Below are positions 7,301 to 13,881 of a stretch of DNA of 16,499 bases, one piece after another. The notes under the pieces are model-generated. The model made no database searches, had not been told where the DNA came from, and was given only the letters and a program-made list of their open reading frames with translations. Position 1 is the first letter of the stretch; each line of letters opens with the position of its first letter. Origin of the DNA: CAZHGD01 sp964531735 (GTDB lineage Bacteria > Armatimonadota > UBA10988). The translations under genes were made by a program, and so were the position numbers. The DNA is taken from NCBI GenBank assembly GCA_964531735.1, contig CAZHGD010000162.1, forward strand, positions 1 to 16,499. Reading direction: 5' to 3'.

Positions 7301-8123
7301 GAAGCGGCGGGCGGCGATCCTCGCCGAGTGTGGCGCCGTGGTGGTGGTCAACCTGAGCAAGCAGCCACTCGGCGTCAAGTTGGTGGGCGCCACGCCGGCT
7401 GAGGGCACGGTGCCGCCGGGCCAGAACCAGACCTATGTCGTGTATGCCGGCCCGTACCAGTTGCAGCGCCAGCCGGTCGGCGGCACGGCCCTGCCGCCGG
7501 CCCTGGCAGCACAGCCGGTGACGGTGGCCAAGGGCCAGGTGCAGATCGTCGAGCACGCCACGCCGCTGGCCGCCAAGCCCGAACAGATGGACCCGAAGGC
7601 CAACCTCCGCGGCGCCCTGACCGAGGCGGAGCGGACGGCGCTGGAGGGCGTGGGCAAGTCGCAGTTGGCGGTGGTGGCACCGGCTGCCGCCGGCGCCGCT
7701 CCCGGCGCGGCCCCAGGAGCCGCGCCCGGCGGCGAGGCCAAGGATGCCAAGCCGGCGGAACTGCTGATCGTGGTTGAGCGCAAGACCAAGGTGCCGAGCA
7801 AGCCGAAGGGCAGCAACCTGGTGATCCGGAACCTGACCAAACACGAGATCGAGGTCACCTGCGTGGTGTACCAGGCCGGCGTGAAGCCGGAGCGCAGCAC
7901 CGCGGTGGTCAAGCCGCGGCAGCGGGCCGAGATGCCGTTCTCGGGCGCCGGGACGCACGACTTTGGTGGTAAAGTGGTCTCGAACGGCCAGGAAGTCGTC
8001 ATTGGTCAGCTCCAGAACAACGGCAACGAGTACGAGTGCATCATCCACGAGTTCACGCCGGAGCAGTATGCGCGCTACAAGAAGAAGCAGGACCAGGAGC
8101 GCCTGCGGGGTCAGAAGAGGTGA
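4320..8123 (+). CDS. Secreted multidomain GH42-like protein, probably lacking the catalytic glutamates
   Basis: The 1267-residue product starts with a Sec signal peptide (Lys6, hydrophobic core 8-20, likely cut after VSA at 21-23), so it is exported. Residues 30-178 look like a galactose-binding-type beta-sandwich as in the N-terminus of alpha-L-rhamnosidases ('aqWIg', 'yElfvNGt', 'L.pGrNvLAVrV'). Residues about 240-605 resemble a GH42 beta-galactosidase barrel, including the 'YrqYLRdKhGdvasLrrnWG' segment (406-425). Residues 615-720 resemble the GH42 Rossmann-like domain. At the expected acid/base Asn-Glu after barrel strand 4 the protein reads Thr-Asp (388-389), and I cannot find the nucleophile Glu. 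Residues 953-1003 are TPR-like. Two related beta domains (about 1006-1080 and 1146-1243) flank an Ala-Pro-Gly linker (1121-1138), and a Lys/Arg-rich tail ends the protein. It may bind or process polysaccharide at the cell surface; the substrate is unknown. It stands alone behind its own promoter, 48 bases before mutL. Confidence 0.8.
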   Translation: MSVFWKQGVVCAVACCLVGAVSAQEAVPFDFTSAQWIGVAGEAPPVLAFRRTIEVAGGAAFARLMITADAGYELFVNGTAAGGDSDVASPEQYDLVRLLRPGRNVLAVRVTKANDHPGLLAVMRAIDSQGRLLQLVSDAAWKVSAAPKGQWVEPGYDDGAWAAASALARYGSGPWGRLTRMSAGESRRAMEEVRLGVTGDDRPASAFKGEYVDATYASRYTEYLGVDRRTGRFRQGERSMPLLFIRYAQPKGATVPAQFDFDRFERDLDLLAANGLQIALSGFGWPDLLAADGAWRKVTAQPRGSALPEFEYVHEVLGYALDRVQAHGLHALALLDYRQPLPAGVVPVNYQDKYLIAPSLWQGVMAGQAKIAKHFAGRPVLAGYVTATDALPRFPSADDLLVRDAYRQYLRDKHGDVASLRRNWGLAAALGDFANAPLPTTDANDPSTVDFNAMRAQLLVARLNEWADALRNASPQQMVVVGMADLMRPLFDAGRLRVDLLGAFGLDTPSTSEGQPMPGYGDTVAQINAYRRMAGTTVAGVMGGRWGGDLKGGHAARVLRHEWAATLEGGGAGVLAAANWTSLVNQSGATAQDTVGLRQLGELLQATSEPFRAKRPAVLLVRNSATVLSNTPAPDERASARLAEALDRIGVAYDVVAAEAVGGTGERYKVCLDDYQAVLVPSLAQLPPERFFERLKSWVQTPANGARRLLVLGRWTSRNEYFQTQAEPTALRALAGQGGLPAVGRQDVKGNAVVVTDLSFTGAPGSDEGLVDRTVVWLANAFESVRLKPVWTAPANVAVCFSDDGRHAIVRERLGSSSDVAWSQPMGNPPIVWSGGTTAIEAGGQQFASGLAPYQVKVIEAVAEVRGVTVADSATVRTGVVADQPIGFNCTGPRGMTLRLKLLPQRPYWLATPNREPVQQETGEDGVLEVPVGPARSFHVASVPVRQPDPSGRPDDFMAVGDYYTRRGEYGKAMQEYSRLEQDYAGTNVATLAAKRRAAILAECGAVVVVNLSKQPLGVKLVGATPAEGTVPPGQNQTYVVYAGPYQLQRQPVGGTALPPALAAQPVTVAKGQVQIVEHATPLAAKPEQMDPKANLRGALTEAERTALEGVGKSQLAVVAPAAAGAAPGAAPGAAPGGEAKDAKPAELLIVVERKTKVPSKPKGSNLVIRNLTKHEIEVTCVVYQAGVKPERSTAVVKPRQRAEMPFSGAGTHDFGGKVVSNGQEVVIGQLQNNGNEYECIIHEFTPEQYARYKKKQDQERLRGQKR
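7335..8048 (+). repeat. Duplicated beta domain in the C-terminal region of the GH42-like protein
   Basis: Two segments of the protein, residues about 1006-1080 and 1146-1243, share a start pattern (VvNLSKqplgVkL against VirNLTKheieVtC). Each is followed by a Pro/Gly turn, a basic or polar strand and a 'pvtVakGQvqIve' / 'kvvsnGQevvIgq' strand. I read this as an old internal duplication, separated by an AAPG-rich linker. Confidence 0.4.
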
Positions 8124-8136
8124 CCGCGCGGCCCAC

Positions 8137-8171
8137 TGCGCCGCCGGCCTGACCTCTGGGGCGGCGGCGCA
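8137..8171 (+). promoter_or_regulatory. GC-rich hairpin directly before the mutL start codon
   Basis: TGCGCCGCCG (8137-8146) can pair with CGGCGGCGCA (8162-8171), a perfect 10-base stem with a 15-base loop that ends one base before the mutL ATG. The only purine-rich stretch that could serve as Shine-Dalgarno (GGGGCGG, about 8158-8164) lies in the loop and 3' arm. There is no T run, so it is not a normal intrinsic terminator. It could limit mutL translation; effect is inferred. Confidence 0.35.
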
Positions 8172-9932
8172 ATGACTGGTTCTGGTCCGCGCATCGCGGT
8201 GCTGGATCCGGTGGTCGCCAACCAGATCGCCGCGGGCGAAGTGGTGGAGCGGCCGGCCAGCGTGGTCAAGGAGTTGGTGGAGAACGCGCTCGACGCCGGT
8301 GCCACGCGGATCGATGTCACCATCGAGGATGGCGGGCGCCGGCTGATCCGGGTGCGCGACAATGGCCATGGCATGGGTCAGGAGGACGCGATTCTCTGCC
8401 TCCAGCGCCATGCCACCTCGAAGATCCGCACCAGCGACGACCTGCACAACATCCGCACGCTCGGTTTCCGCGGCGAAGCGCTGCCGTCGATTGCGTCGGT
8501 CTCTCAGTTCCGCATGTTGACTCGCCCGAGCGACAGCTCGCAGGGCGTCGAAGTCGTGGTGGAAGGTGGCGCCGTGACGGAGTTCAACGTCATCGGCTGT
8601 CCGGTCGGCACCGACATCCGCGTCAGCAACCTGTTCTTCAACGTGCCGGCGCGGCTCAAGTTCCTGAAAACGGCGGCCACCGAGATGGACCACATCACCG
8701 GGTTCCTCTCCGCGGTCTGCCTGCTGCATGACCAAGTCTCGTTCCGTCTCGACCACAACGGGCGCACCGTGCTCTCGGTGCCGGCCTGTGGCGACCTGCT
8801 GGGCGCCATGGCCGGCGTCTTCGGAGCCGACCTGGCACGCGAGACGGTGCCGGTCGATCTGGAACTCGGCGGCGTGCGGGTCTCCGGGCGACTGGGACTG
8901 CCCGCGGCGGCGCGGGCCCAGCGGACGCACCAGTTGTTCTACGTCAACGGTCGCCCGGTGCGGAACCGGGCTCTCACGCATGCGCTGTACGACGGCTACC
9001 ACACGTTGTTGATGACCGGCCGGCACCCGGTGGCGGTGGTGATGGTCGAGGCCGACCCGCGCGAGGTGGATGTGAACGTCCACCCGGCGAAGAACGAGGT
9101 GCGGTTCACTCGCGAGTGGGAGATCCACAACCTGGTGCGCAAGGCGGTGCGCGAGGCCCTGGAAGCGGCGCAACTGGTGGCGACGTCGTCAGCGCCGATG
9201 CCGCCGGGCACGCTGACGGATTCCGCGGTCTCGGCGGACGCGGAGCAGACGGCGACGTTGCCTGGCATCGAGGGCGGCGAGTGGGCCAGCACGTCGTCGG
9301 TGGCGCCGGTGGTGGAGGCCGTGGAACTGGGCGGCGACCGGGGCTCGCGGTTCCCGGCGCGGATCCGGCCGTTGGGCCAGATTGCCAACACCTACCTCAT
9401 CTGCGACACCGACGAGGGCATGCTCGTCGTGGATCAGCACGCCCTACACGAGCGGATTCTCTACGAGCAGTTGAGTCAGGCCGAGGCCGAACGCGGGGTG
9501 TCGCGCCAACTGCTGGCCGTGCCGCTGCCGCTGCACCTGTCGCCGCGCGAGGCGCAGGCGGTCAACAGCAACCTGGAGACGCTGAGCTCGCTCGGCTTCG
9601 ATCTGGAGCCGTTCGGCGGCGACAGTTTCCTGGTGCGCTCGGTGCCGACGGTGGTCGCCTACCGGAACCACGACCAACTGCTCCGCGACGTGGTGGACGA
9701 CCTGGTGGCCTATGGCGACGCGCGCAGCTATCACCACCACCGCGACTTCGTGCTGCGGACGATGGCGTGCAAGGCGGCGGTCAAGGCCGGTGACGCACTG
9801 GCGCCTGAGGAGATGCGCGAGTTGCTGCGGCAGATGCGCGACGCCGACATTCCGCTGCACTGCAACCACGGCCGGCCGACCATGTTCACCATCACGACGG
9901 AGGCGCTGGAGAAGCGCTTCGAGCGGACGTGA
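8172..9932 (+). CDS. mutL: DNA mismatch repair protein MutL, endonuclease type
   Basis: MutL couples mismatch recognition by MutS to strand removal. The 586 residues are slightly shorter than usual (about 615-630 in well-known MutL proteins), mainly because the linker (about 335-390) is short. The N-terminal GHKL ATPase is complete: NQIAAGEVVERPASVVKELVEN with Glu37-Asn38, DNGHGM at 63-68, and GFRGEAL at 99-105. The 'VNVHPAKNEVRF' segment (301-312) closes the N-terminal half. The C-terminal domain carries the metal-dependent nicking motif DQHAxxExxxxE at 421-432, so the protein should be an active latent endonuclease, as expected where no MutH exists. The companion motifs are ACKAAVKAGD (532-541) and CNHGRP (564-569), where CPHGRP is usual. 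ATG 8172 fits family start lengths although its ribosome site is poor. The 3' end overlaps the convergent membrane-protein gene by 41 bases. Confidence 0.97.
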   Translation: MTGSGPRIAVLDPVVANQIAAGEVVERPASVVKELVENALDAGATRIDVTIEDGGRRLIRVRDNGHGMGQEDAILCLQRHATSKIRTSDDLHNIRTLGFRGEALPSIASVSQFRMLTRPSDSSQGVEVVVEGGAVTEFNVIGCPVGTDIRVSNLFFNVPARLKFLKTAATEMDHITGFLSAVCLLHDQVSFRLDHNGRTVLSVPACGDLLGAMAGVFGADLARETVPVDLELGGVRVSGRLGLPAAARAQRTHQLFYVNGRPVRNRALTHALYDGYHTLLMTGRHPVAVVMVEADPREVDVNVHPAKNEVRFTREWEIHNLVRKAVREALEAAQLVATSSAPMPPGTLTDSAVSADAEQTATLPGIEGGEWASTSSVAPVVEAVELGGDRGSRFPARIRPLGQIANTYLICDTDEGMLVVDQHALHERILYEQLSQAEAERGVSRQLLAVPLPLHLSPREAQAVNSNLETLSSLGFDLEPFGGDSFLVRSVPTVVAYRNHDQLLRDVVDDLVAYGDARSYHHHRDFVLRTMACKAAVKAGDALAPEEMRELLRQMRDADIPLHCNHGRPTMFTITTEALEKRFERT

Positions 9933-10887
9933 CGGCCGGCGCGGCCAGCACGCCCGCGGCCAGCGGCAGCAACAGCGGATAGAGGTCGAGGAGCAGCCGG
10001 ACCTCGTACCAGACGCCGCAGCAGAGATAGGCGCCGAGATAGGGTAGGGCCACCCAGGCGGCCAACTGCGCCTCGCGCGGGGCGGCGCGCACACCGGCCA
10101 GCGCCGCGGCGACGACCAGGCCGACCATGAGGCCGCTCTGGCAGACGCCGGCGACCCAGTTGGGCCAGGCGAGATTGTGCTGCCAGATCTGCGCGGTGGT
10201 CATCACCGGCGGCTCCGCGGTGCGCGTGACGTGGAGCACCAGCATCACCGCGCCCACGGCGAGCAAGGCGGCGCCGGCCCAGAGACGCGCCGCCCGGCGG
10301 GCCGCTTGGTCAGGCAGCGCGCCACTGGTCAGCAGACAGGCCAGCGGCAGCAGCGCCGCCGTTTCGCGGTTCAGCGCGCCGATGACCGCCAGTGTCGCCA
10401 CCGCCGCCCGGTGCCCTTGCCGGTTGAGCACCAAGCCCCAGGTCAGCAGCGCCGCTTCGAGAAACGACGACGTGTGCGAGCCTTGCTGGAGCATGGCCAG
10501 GCTGCTGCCGCCGGTGGCGAGCAGCACCAGCAGCAGCGCGGTATCGCGCGGCCACCAGGCTCGCAGGTAGACAAACAGGCCGAGGACGAACCAGACGAGT
10601 AGTGCCGCCTCGAGCACGCCGTAGACCAGCAGCGTGGCGCCAGCGGGACCAAGCGTGGGGGTGAGCGCGACGATGCCCGGTTCGGCCAGACAGGGCGCCA
10701 GGACGCGGTTGTTGTTGGGCGCCGCGGCATGGCCGGCAATCACCGCCCGGTGCCACGAGACGCGCACCGCCGCCTGCGGGCCGTCGATCACCTGGAGCTT
10801 GAGGTAGCACAGCGTCAGGACAGCCACCAGCAGGACGGCGAAGACGCCGCGGTCGACCGTCGAGCCGCCGTCGGCGGCGAGCGTCAC
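9892..10887 (-). CDS. Multi-pass membrane protein of unknown function, coupled to nuoN
   Basis: From the GTG at 10887 the product is 331 residues with about eight or nine hydrophobic segments (for example 14-33, 87-108, 115-133, 165-190, 205-225, 255-275, 285-325 in parts). I do not recognise the family with certainty. Visible landmarks are 'PnnNRVLaP' in the first loop, 'GaLNRETaaLLP' in the middle and 'yEvRLLLDLYPLLLPL' near the C-terminus. That spread of Arg/Glu motifs between helices is seen in uncharacterised polytopic proteins distantly like GT-C glycosyltransferases, so a lipid-linked sugar transferase is a weak possibility. The frame stays open to 10977, but the GTG overlaps the nuoN stop as GTGA (10884-10887), and hydrophobicity begins soon after it, so I prefer this start. 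It is not a standard complex I subunit. The last 41 bases overlap the 3' end of mutL on the other strand. Confidence 0.75.
   Translation of the reverse strand: MTLAADGGSTVDRGVFAVLLVAVLTLCYLKLQVIDGPQAAVRVSWHRAVIAGHAAAPNNNRVLAPCLAEPGIVALTPTLGPAGATLLVYGVLEAALLVWFVLGLFVYLRAWWPRDTALLLVLLATGGSSLAMLQQGSHTSSFLEAALLTWGLVLNRQGHRAAVATLAVIGALNRETAALLPLACLLTSGALPDQAARRAARLWAGAALLAVGAVMLVLHVTRTAEPPVMTTAQIWQHNLAWPNWVAGVCQSGLMVGLVVAAALAGVRAAPREAQLAAWVALPYLGAYLCCGVWYEVRLLLDLYPLLLPLAAGVLAAPAVTSARSASPAPPS
9934..9946. terminator. Small hairpin just after the mutL stop (weak terminator candidate)
   Basis: GGCCG-gcg-CGGCC forms a 5-base stem two bases after the mutL stop. A second small stem (GCGCT-N5-AGCGC, 9903-9917) lies inside the overlap with the convergent gene. 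Neither has a T run on either strand, so intrinsic termination is doubtful. Confidence 0.2.
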
Positions 10888-12332
10888 TGGGCGCTCTGTG
10901 CGGCCCAGGCAGCCAGTTGCGCCACCGCCATGCCGACCGGCAGCGACGCGACCAGTGTGCCGGCGACGCACGCCCACAGCGCTTGCATGGACGAGCGCGG
11001 CAGCAGTGCCGACTCGTCTTCGGCCGGACCCTCAGCCATGAATATCAGCACGATGACGCGCAGGTAGTAGAACATGGACACGGCGCTGCAGAGAACGCCG
11101 ATCACGGCCAGACCGATCTGATGCGCCTCGACGGCGGCGGCGAAGAGCAGCCACTTGCCGACGAAGCCGGCCAACGGTGGCATGCCGGCCAGTGAGAGCA
11201 GGAACAGCGCCATGGCCATGGCCAGGACGGGCGTGCGGCGCCACAGGCCGCGCAGGTCGTCGAGTTCAGGCCGCAGCTTGTCCGAGGCGAGGAGCAGGAC
11301 GGCGAAAGCGCCGATGTTGACCAAGGTGTAGGCGATGCCGTAGAAGACGACGCCCTGCACGCCGGTGCCGTTGGCGGCCACCACGCCGACGAGCAGGTAG
11401 CCGGCGTGGGCGACGCCGCTGAAAGCCAACATACGCTTGAGGCTGGTCTGCGACAGGGCCGCGAAGTTGCCCACCACCATGGTGGCCACCGCCAGCCACC
11501 ACAGGGCCGGCAGCCACAGCGGCCGGACCGGCCAGGCCGCGATGGCGAACACCCGCACCAGCGCGGCGAAGCCGGCCATCTTGGCCCCCACCGACATGAA
11601 CGCCGTGACCGGGGTCGGAGCGCCTTCGTAGACGTCCGGGGCCCACATGTGGAACGGCACCAGGGCCACCTTGAAGCCGAGACCGATGGTCAGCAAGGCC
11701 AGGCCGATGCCGAGAAAGCCGTGGCTGCCGCCGGCTTCCGTGGCCGACTGGCGCAAGGTACCGAGGTCGAGACTGCCGGTGGCACCGAAGACGAAGGCCA
11801 TACCGTAGACGAGGAACCCGGTGGCCATGGCGCCCAGCAGCAGGTACTTCAGGGCCGCCTCGCTGGAGGCCGGGTCGCGGTCGCCGTCCAGGCCGGAGAG
11901 GATGTACAACGCCACCGACATGGTCTCGAGGCCCAGGAACAGCATCAGCAGGTTGCCACTGCTGGCCAGCAGCATCATGCCGCAGCAGGAGAGCAGCAGG
12001 AGCGCGAGCCACTCCGCTGGTTCGTGGTGCTCACGGTGCAGGTGGTCAGTGGCCAACAGCACCGACAGCGCCGTGGCGCCGATGAACATCAGGCTGAACA
12101 CCACGGCCAACCGGTCGACCAGCAACATGCCGGCCCAGGTTGCCCGCGCCGGCCCCGTGGTGGCCAGGACGGTGGCCAGCGCCGCCAGTCCGAGGCCCAG
12201 CAGCGCGAGGCGGATCGTGCGTGGCGCATCGGCTCGGAAGGTGCCGTGGAGCAACACGACCATGGCCGTGATGGCCACTACCGCGGTCGGCAGCAGGGCC
12301 AGGAGACCAACGTCAGGTGGACGGAATTCCAC
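10884..12332 (-). CDS. nuoN: NADH-quinone oxidoreductase subunit N (complex I)
   Basis: NuoN is one of three antiporter-like, proton-translocating subunits in the membrane arm of complex I. The 482 residues fit the family and are almost wholly hydrophobic (about 14 helices). Key charged residues sit where expected: Glu136 in 'LGLETMSVALYIL', Lys161 in 'EAALKYLLLGAMATGF', and Lys221 in 'GFKVALVPFHMWAPDVYEGAPTPV', the NuoN fingerprint. The start is GTG at 12332 (read as Met), preceded by AAGGGAG 8 bases upstream, and lies 12 bases after the nuoM stop. The gene is fifth in J-K-L-M-N order. Unusually, its stop overlaps the start of another membrane-protein gene, so nuoN is not the last cistron of this transcript. 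Confidence 0.96.
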   Translation of the reverse strand: MEFRPPDVGLLALLPTAVVAITAMVVLLHGTFRADAPRTIRLALLGLGLAALATVLATTGPARATWAGMLLVDRLAVVFSLMFIGATALSVLLATDHLHREHHEPAEWLALLLLSCCGMMLLASSGNLLMLFLGLETMSVALYILSGLDGDRDPASSEAALKYLLLGAMATGFLVYGMAFVFGATGSLDLGTLRQSATEAGGSHGFLGIGLALLTIGLGFKVALVPFHMWAPDVYEGAPTPVTAFMSVGAKMAGFAALVRVFAIAAWPVRPLWLPALWWLAVATMVVGNFAALSQTSLKRMLAFSGVAHAGYLLVGVVAANGTGVQGVVFYGIAYTLVNIGAFAVLLLASDKLRPELDDLRGLWRRTPVLAMAMALFLLSLAGMPPLAGFVGKWLLFAAAVEAHQIGLAVIGVLCSAVSMFYYLRVIVLIFMAEGPAEDESALLPRSSMQALWACVAGTLVASLPVGMAVAQLAAWAAQSAQ

Positions 12333-12344
12333 AGCCGAGCTCCC

Positions 12345-13880
12345 TTATCTGTCGGTCTCGGGGCCACCGAAGGCCGGCCCGGACACGGCGCCGGCCTCGC
12401 GCTGCGCCAGACCCGGGGCCACGCGCTGCTGCACCCACCGCATGGTGGGCTCGGCAGGCTTGAGGAAGGTGGTCGGTCGCAGGCCCACCCAGAACATCAG
12501 GATGACCAACGGCACGATGCACCACAACTCGCGGCGGTCGACATCCTTCAGGCGGCCGACCTCGGCCGAGGTCACTGGACCGTAGAACACGCGCTGGTAC
12601 ATCCACAGCAGGTAGACGGCGGCCAGGACGACCCCCACGCCGGCCAGGGCCGCCAGGCTGGGCGAGCGCTGCGCCGCGCCCAGCAAGACCAGGAACTCGC
12701 CGACGAACCCGCACAGCCCGGGCAAGCCGACGCTGGCCAGGAGCGTGACCAGGAACAGCCGCGAGTAGACCGGCATCTGGCCGAACAGCCCGCCGTAGTC
12801 GGCGATCAGACGCGAATGGCGCCGTTCGTAGATCATGCCGATCAGCAGGAACAGCGCGCCGGTGCTCAACCCGTGGCTGATCTGCTGCAACATGCCGCCC
12901 TGGAGGCCGGCCAAGGTGAACGTGAACAGCCCGAGCATCACGAAGCCGAGGTGGGCCACCGACGAGTACGCCACCAGCCGCTTGACGTCCGGCTGCACCA
13001 GCGAGACCAGAGCCCCGTAGATGATGCCGATCACCGCCAGCGCGATGAACCACGGCGCCGCCGCGGCCGCCGCGGCCGGGAACAGTGGCAGCGCGATGCG
13101 GATGAAGCCGTAGGTGCCCATCTTCAGCAGCACGCCGGCCAGGATGATCGAGCCGGCGGTCGGGGCCTCGGTATGCGCGTCCGGCAACCACGTGTGCAAC
13201 GGGAACAGCGGCACCTTGATGGCGAAGGCCAGCGCGAACGCCAGGAACGGCAACATCTGCGTGCCCGGTGGCAGTTCGCGGTGGTAGAGGTCGATGAGGT
13301 CGAAGCTACGCTCCGGTCCGGAGAAGGCCAGCCACAGGATGGCCACGAGCATCAGCAGGCTGCCGGCCAGCGTGAACAAGACGAACTTCACCGCGGCGTA
13401 GATGCGTTGCTCGCCGCCCCAGACGCCGATCAGGAAGACCATCGGAATGAGCATGGCCTCCCAGAACACGTAGAAGCAGAACAGATCGAGCGAGGCGAAG
13501 ACGCCGATGATGGCGCCCTCCAGGGCCAACAGGCAGGCCATGTAGGCGCGGACGTGCTTCTGGATGGCGGTCCAGCTGCTGAGCACACAGATGAACCCGA
13601 GCACGCCGGTCAGGGCCACCAGCAGCCCACTGACGCCGTCGAGCCCCAGGTGGTAGCGGATGCCCATCTTGGGCACCAGCAGCAGGTCCTCCTCCATGGC
13701 GAAAGCGAGCGGCCCCGTGGCGGCCACGGTGGCCGCCTGGGCATAGGCCAGGAGCGAGGCCAGGCCGACCACCACGGACCACAGCAGGGCTTCCACCCGG
13801 ATCGCCTCGGCCTCATGCTCACCACGGCGCAGCAGCAGCACTGCCCCGAGCAGAGGACCGAAGATCAGAAGCGTCAGCAT
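12345..13880 (-). CDS. nuoM: NADH-quinone oxidoreductase subunit M (complex I)
   Basis: NuoM is the middle antiporter-like proton-pumping subunit of the complex I membrane arm. The 511 residues match the family. Glu141 lies in 'FYVFWEAMLIPMVFLIG', the characteristic NuoM segment. Lys222 lies in 'AFAIKVPLFPLHTWLPDAHTEAPTAGS', and the loop and helices that follow ('VqPDvKRLVAYSSVaHLGFVmLG') are intact. A run of seven alanines (about 269-275) replaces a short variable loop and adds little length. The ATG begins one base after the nuoL stop (TGA-C-ATG), which implies translational coupling. No residue expected to be essential is missing. Confidence 0.97.
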   Translation of the reverse strand: MLTLLIFGPLLGAVLLLRRGEHEAEAIRVEALLWSVVVGLASLLAYAQAATVAATGPLAFAMEEDLLLVPKMGIRYHLGLDGVSGLLVALTGVLGFICVLSSWTAIQKHVRAYMACLLALEGAIIGVFASLDLFCFYVFWEAMLIPMVFLIGVWGGEQRIYAAVKFVLFTLAGSLLMLVAILWLAFSGPERSFDLIDLYHRELPPGTQMLPFLAFALAFAIKVPLFPLHTWLPDAHTEAPTAGSIILAGVLLKMGTYGFIRIALPLFPAAAAAAAPWFIALAVIGIIYGALVSLVQPDVKRLVAYSSVAHLGFVMLGLFTFTLAGLQGGMLQQISHGLSTGALFLLIGMIYERRHSRLIADYGGLFGQMPVYSRLFLVTLLASVGLPGLCGFVGEFLVLLGAAQRSPSLAALAGVGVVLAAVYLLWMYQRVFYGPVTSAEVGRLKDVDRRELWCIVPLVILMFWVGLRPTTFLKPAEPTMRWVQQRVAPGLAQREAGAVSGPAFGGPETDR

Positions 13881-13881
13881 G

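Noticed and set aside
7678..7734. GC-rich AAPG-coding repeat as a possible phase-variable tract
   Set aside because: The repeat units differ at the DNA level (synonymous codons), so slippage is unlikely. It reads as a flexible protein linker.
6234..9173. Very long open frame (979 codons) on the minus strand across the GH42-like gene and mutL
   Set aside because: It is rich in His, Arg, Gln and Gly with no recognisable motif, spans two well-supported plus-strand genes and the gap between them, and is the usual by-product of GC-rich third codon positions.
13050..13085. GCC/GCG-rich short repeat within nuoM, possible repeat expansion
   Set aside because: It encodes seven alanines in a loop that is variable in NuoM and adds hardly any length compared with other NuoM proteins, so it looks like ordinary composition.
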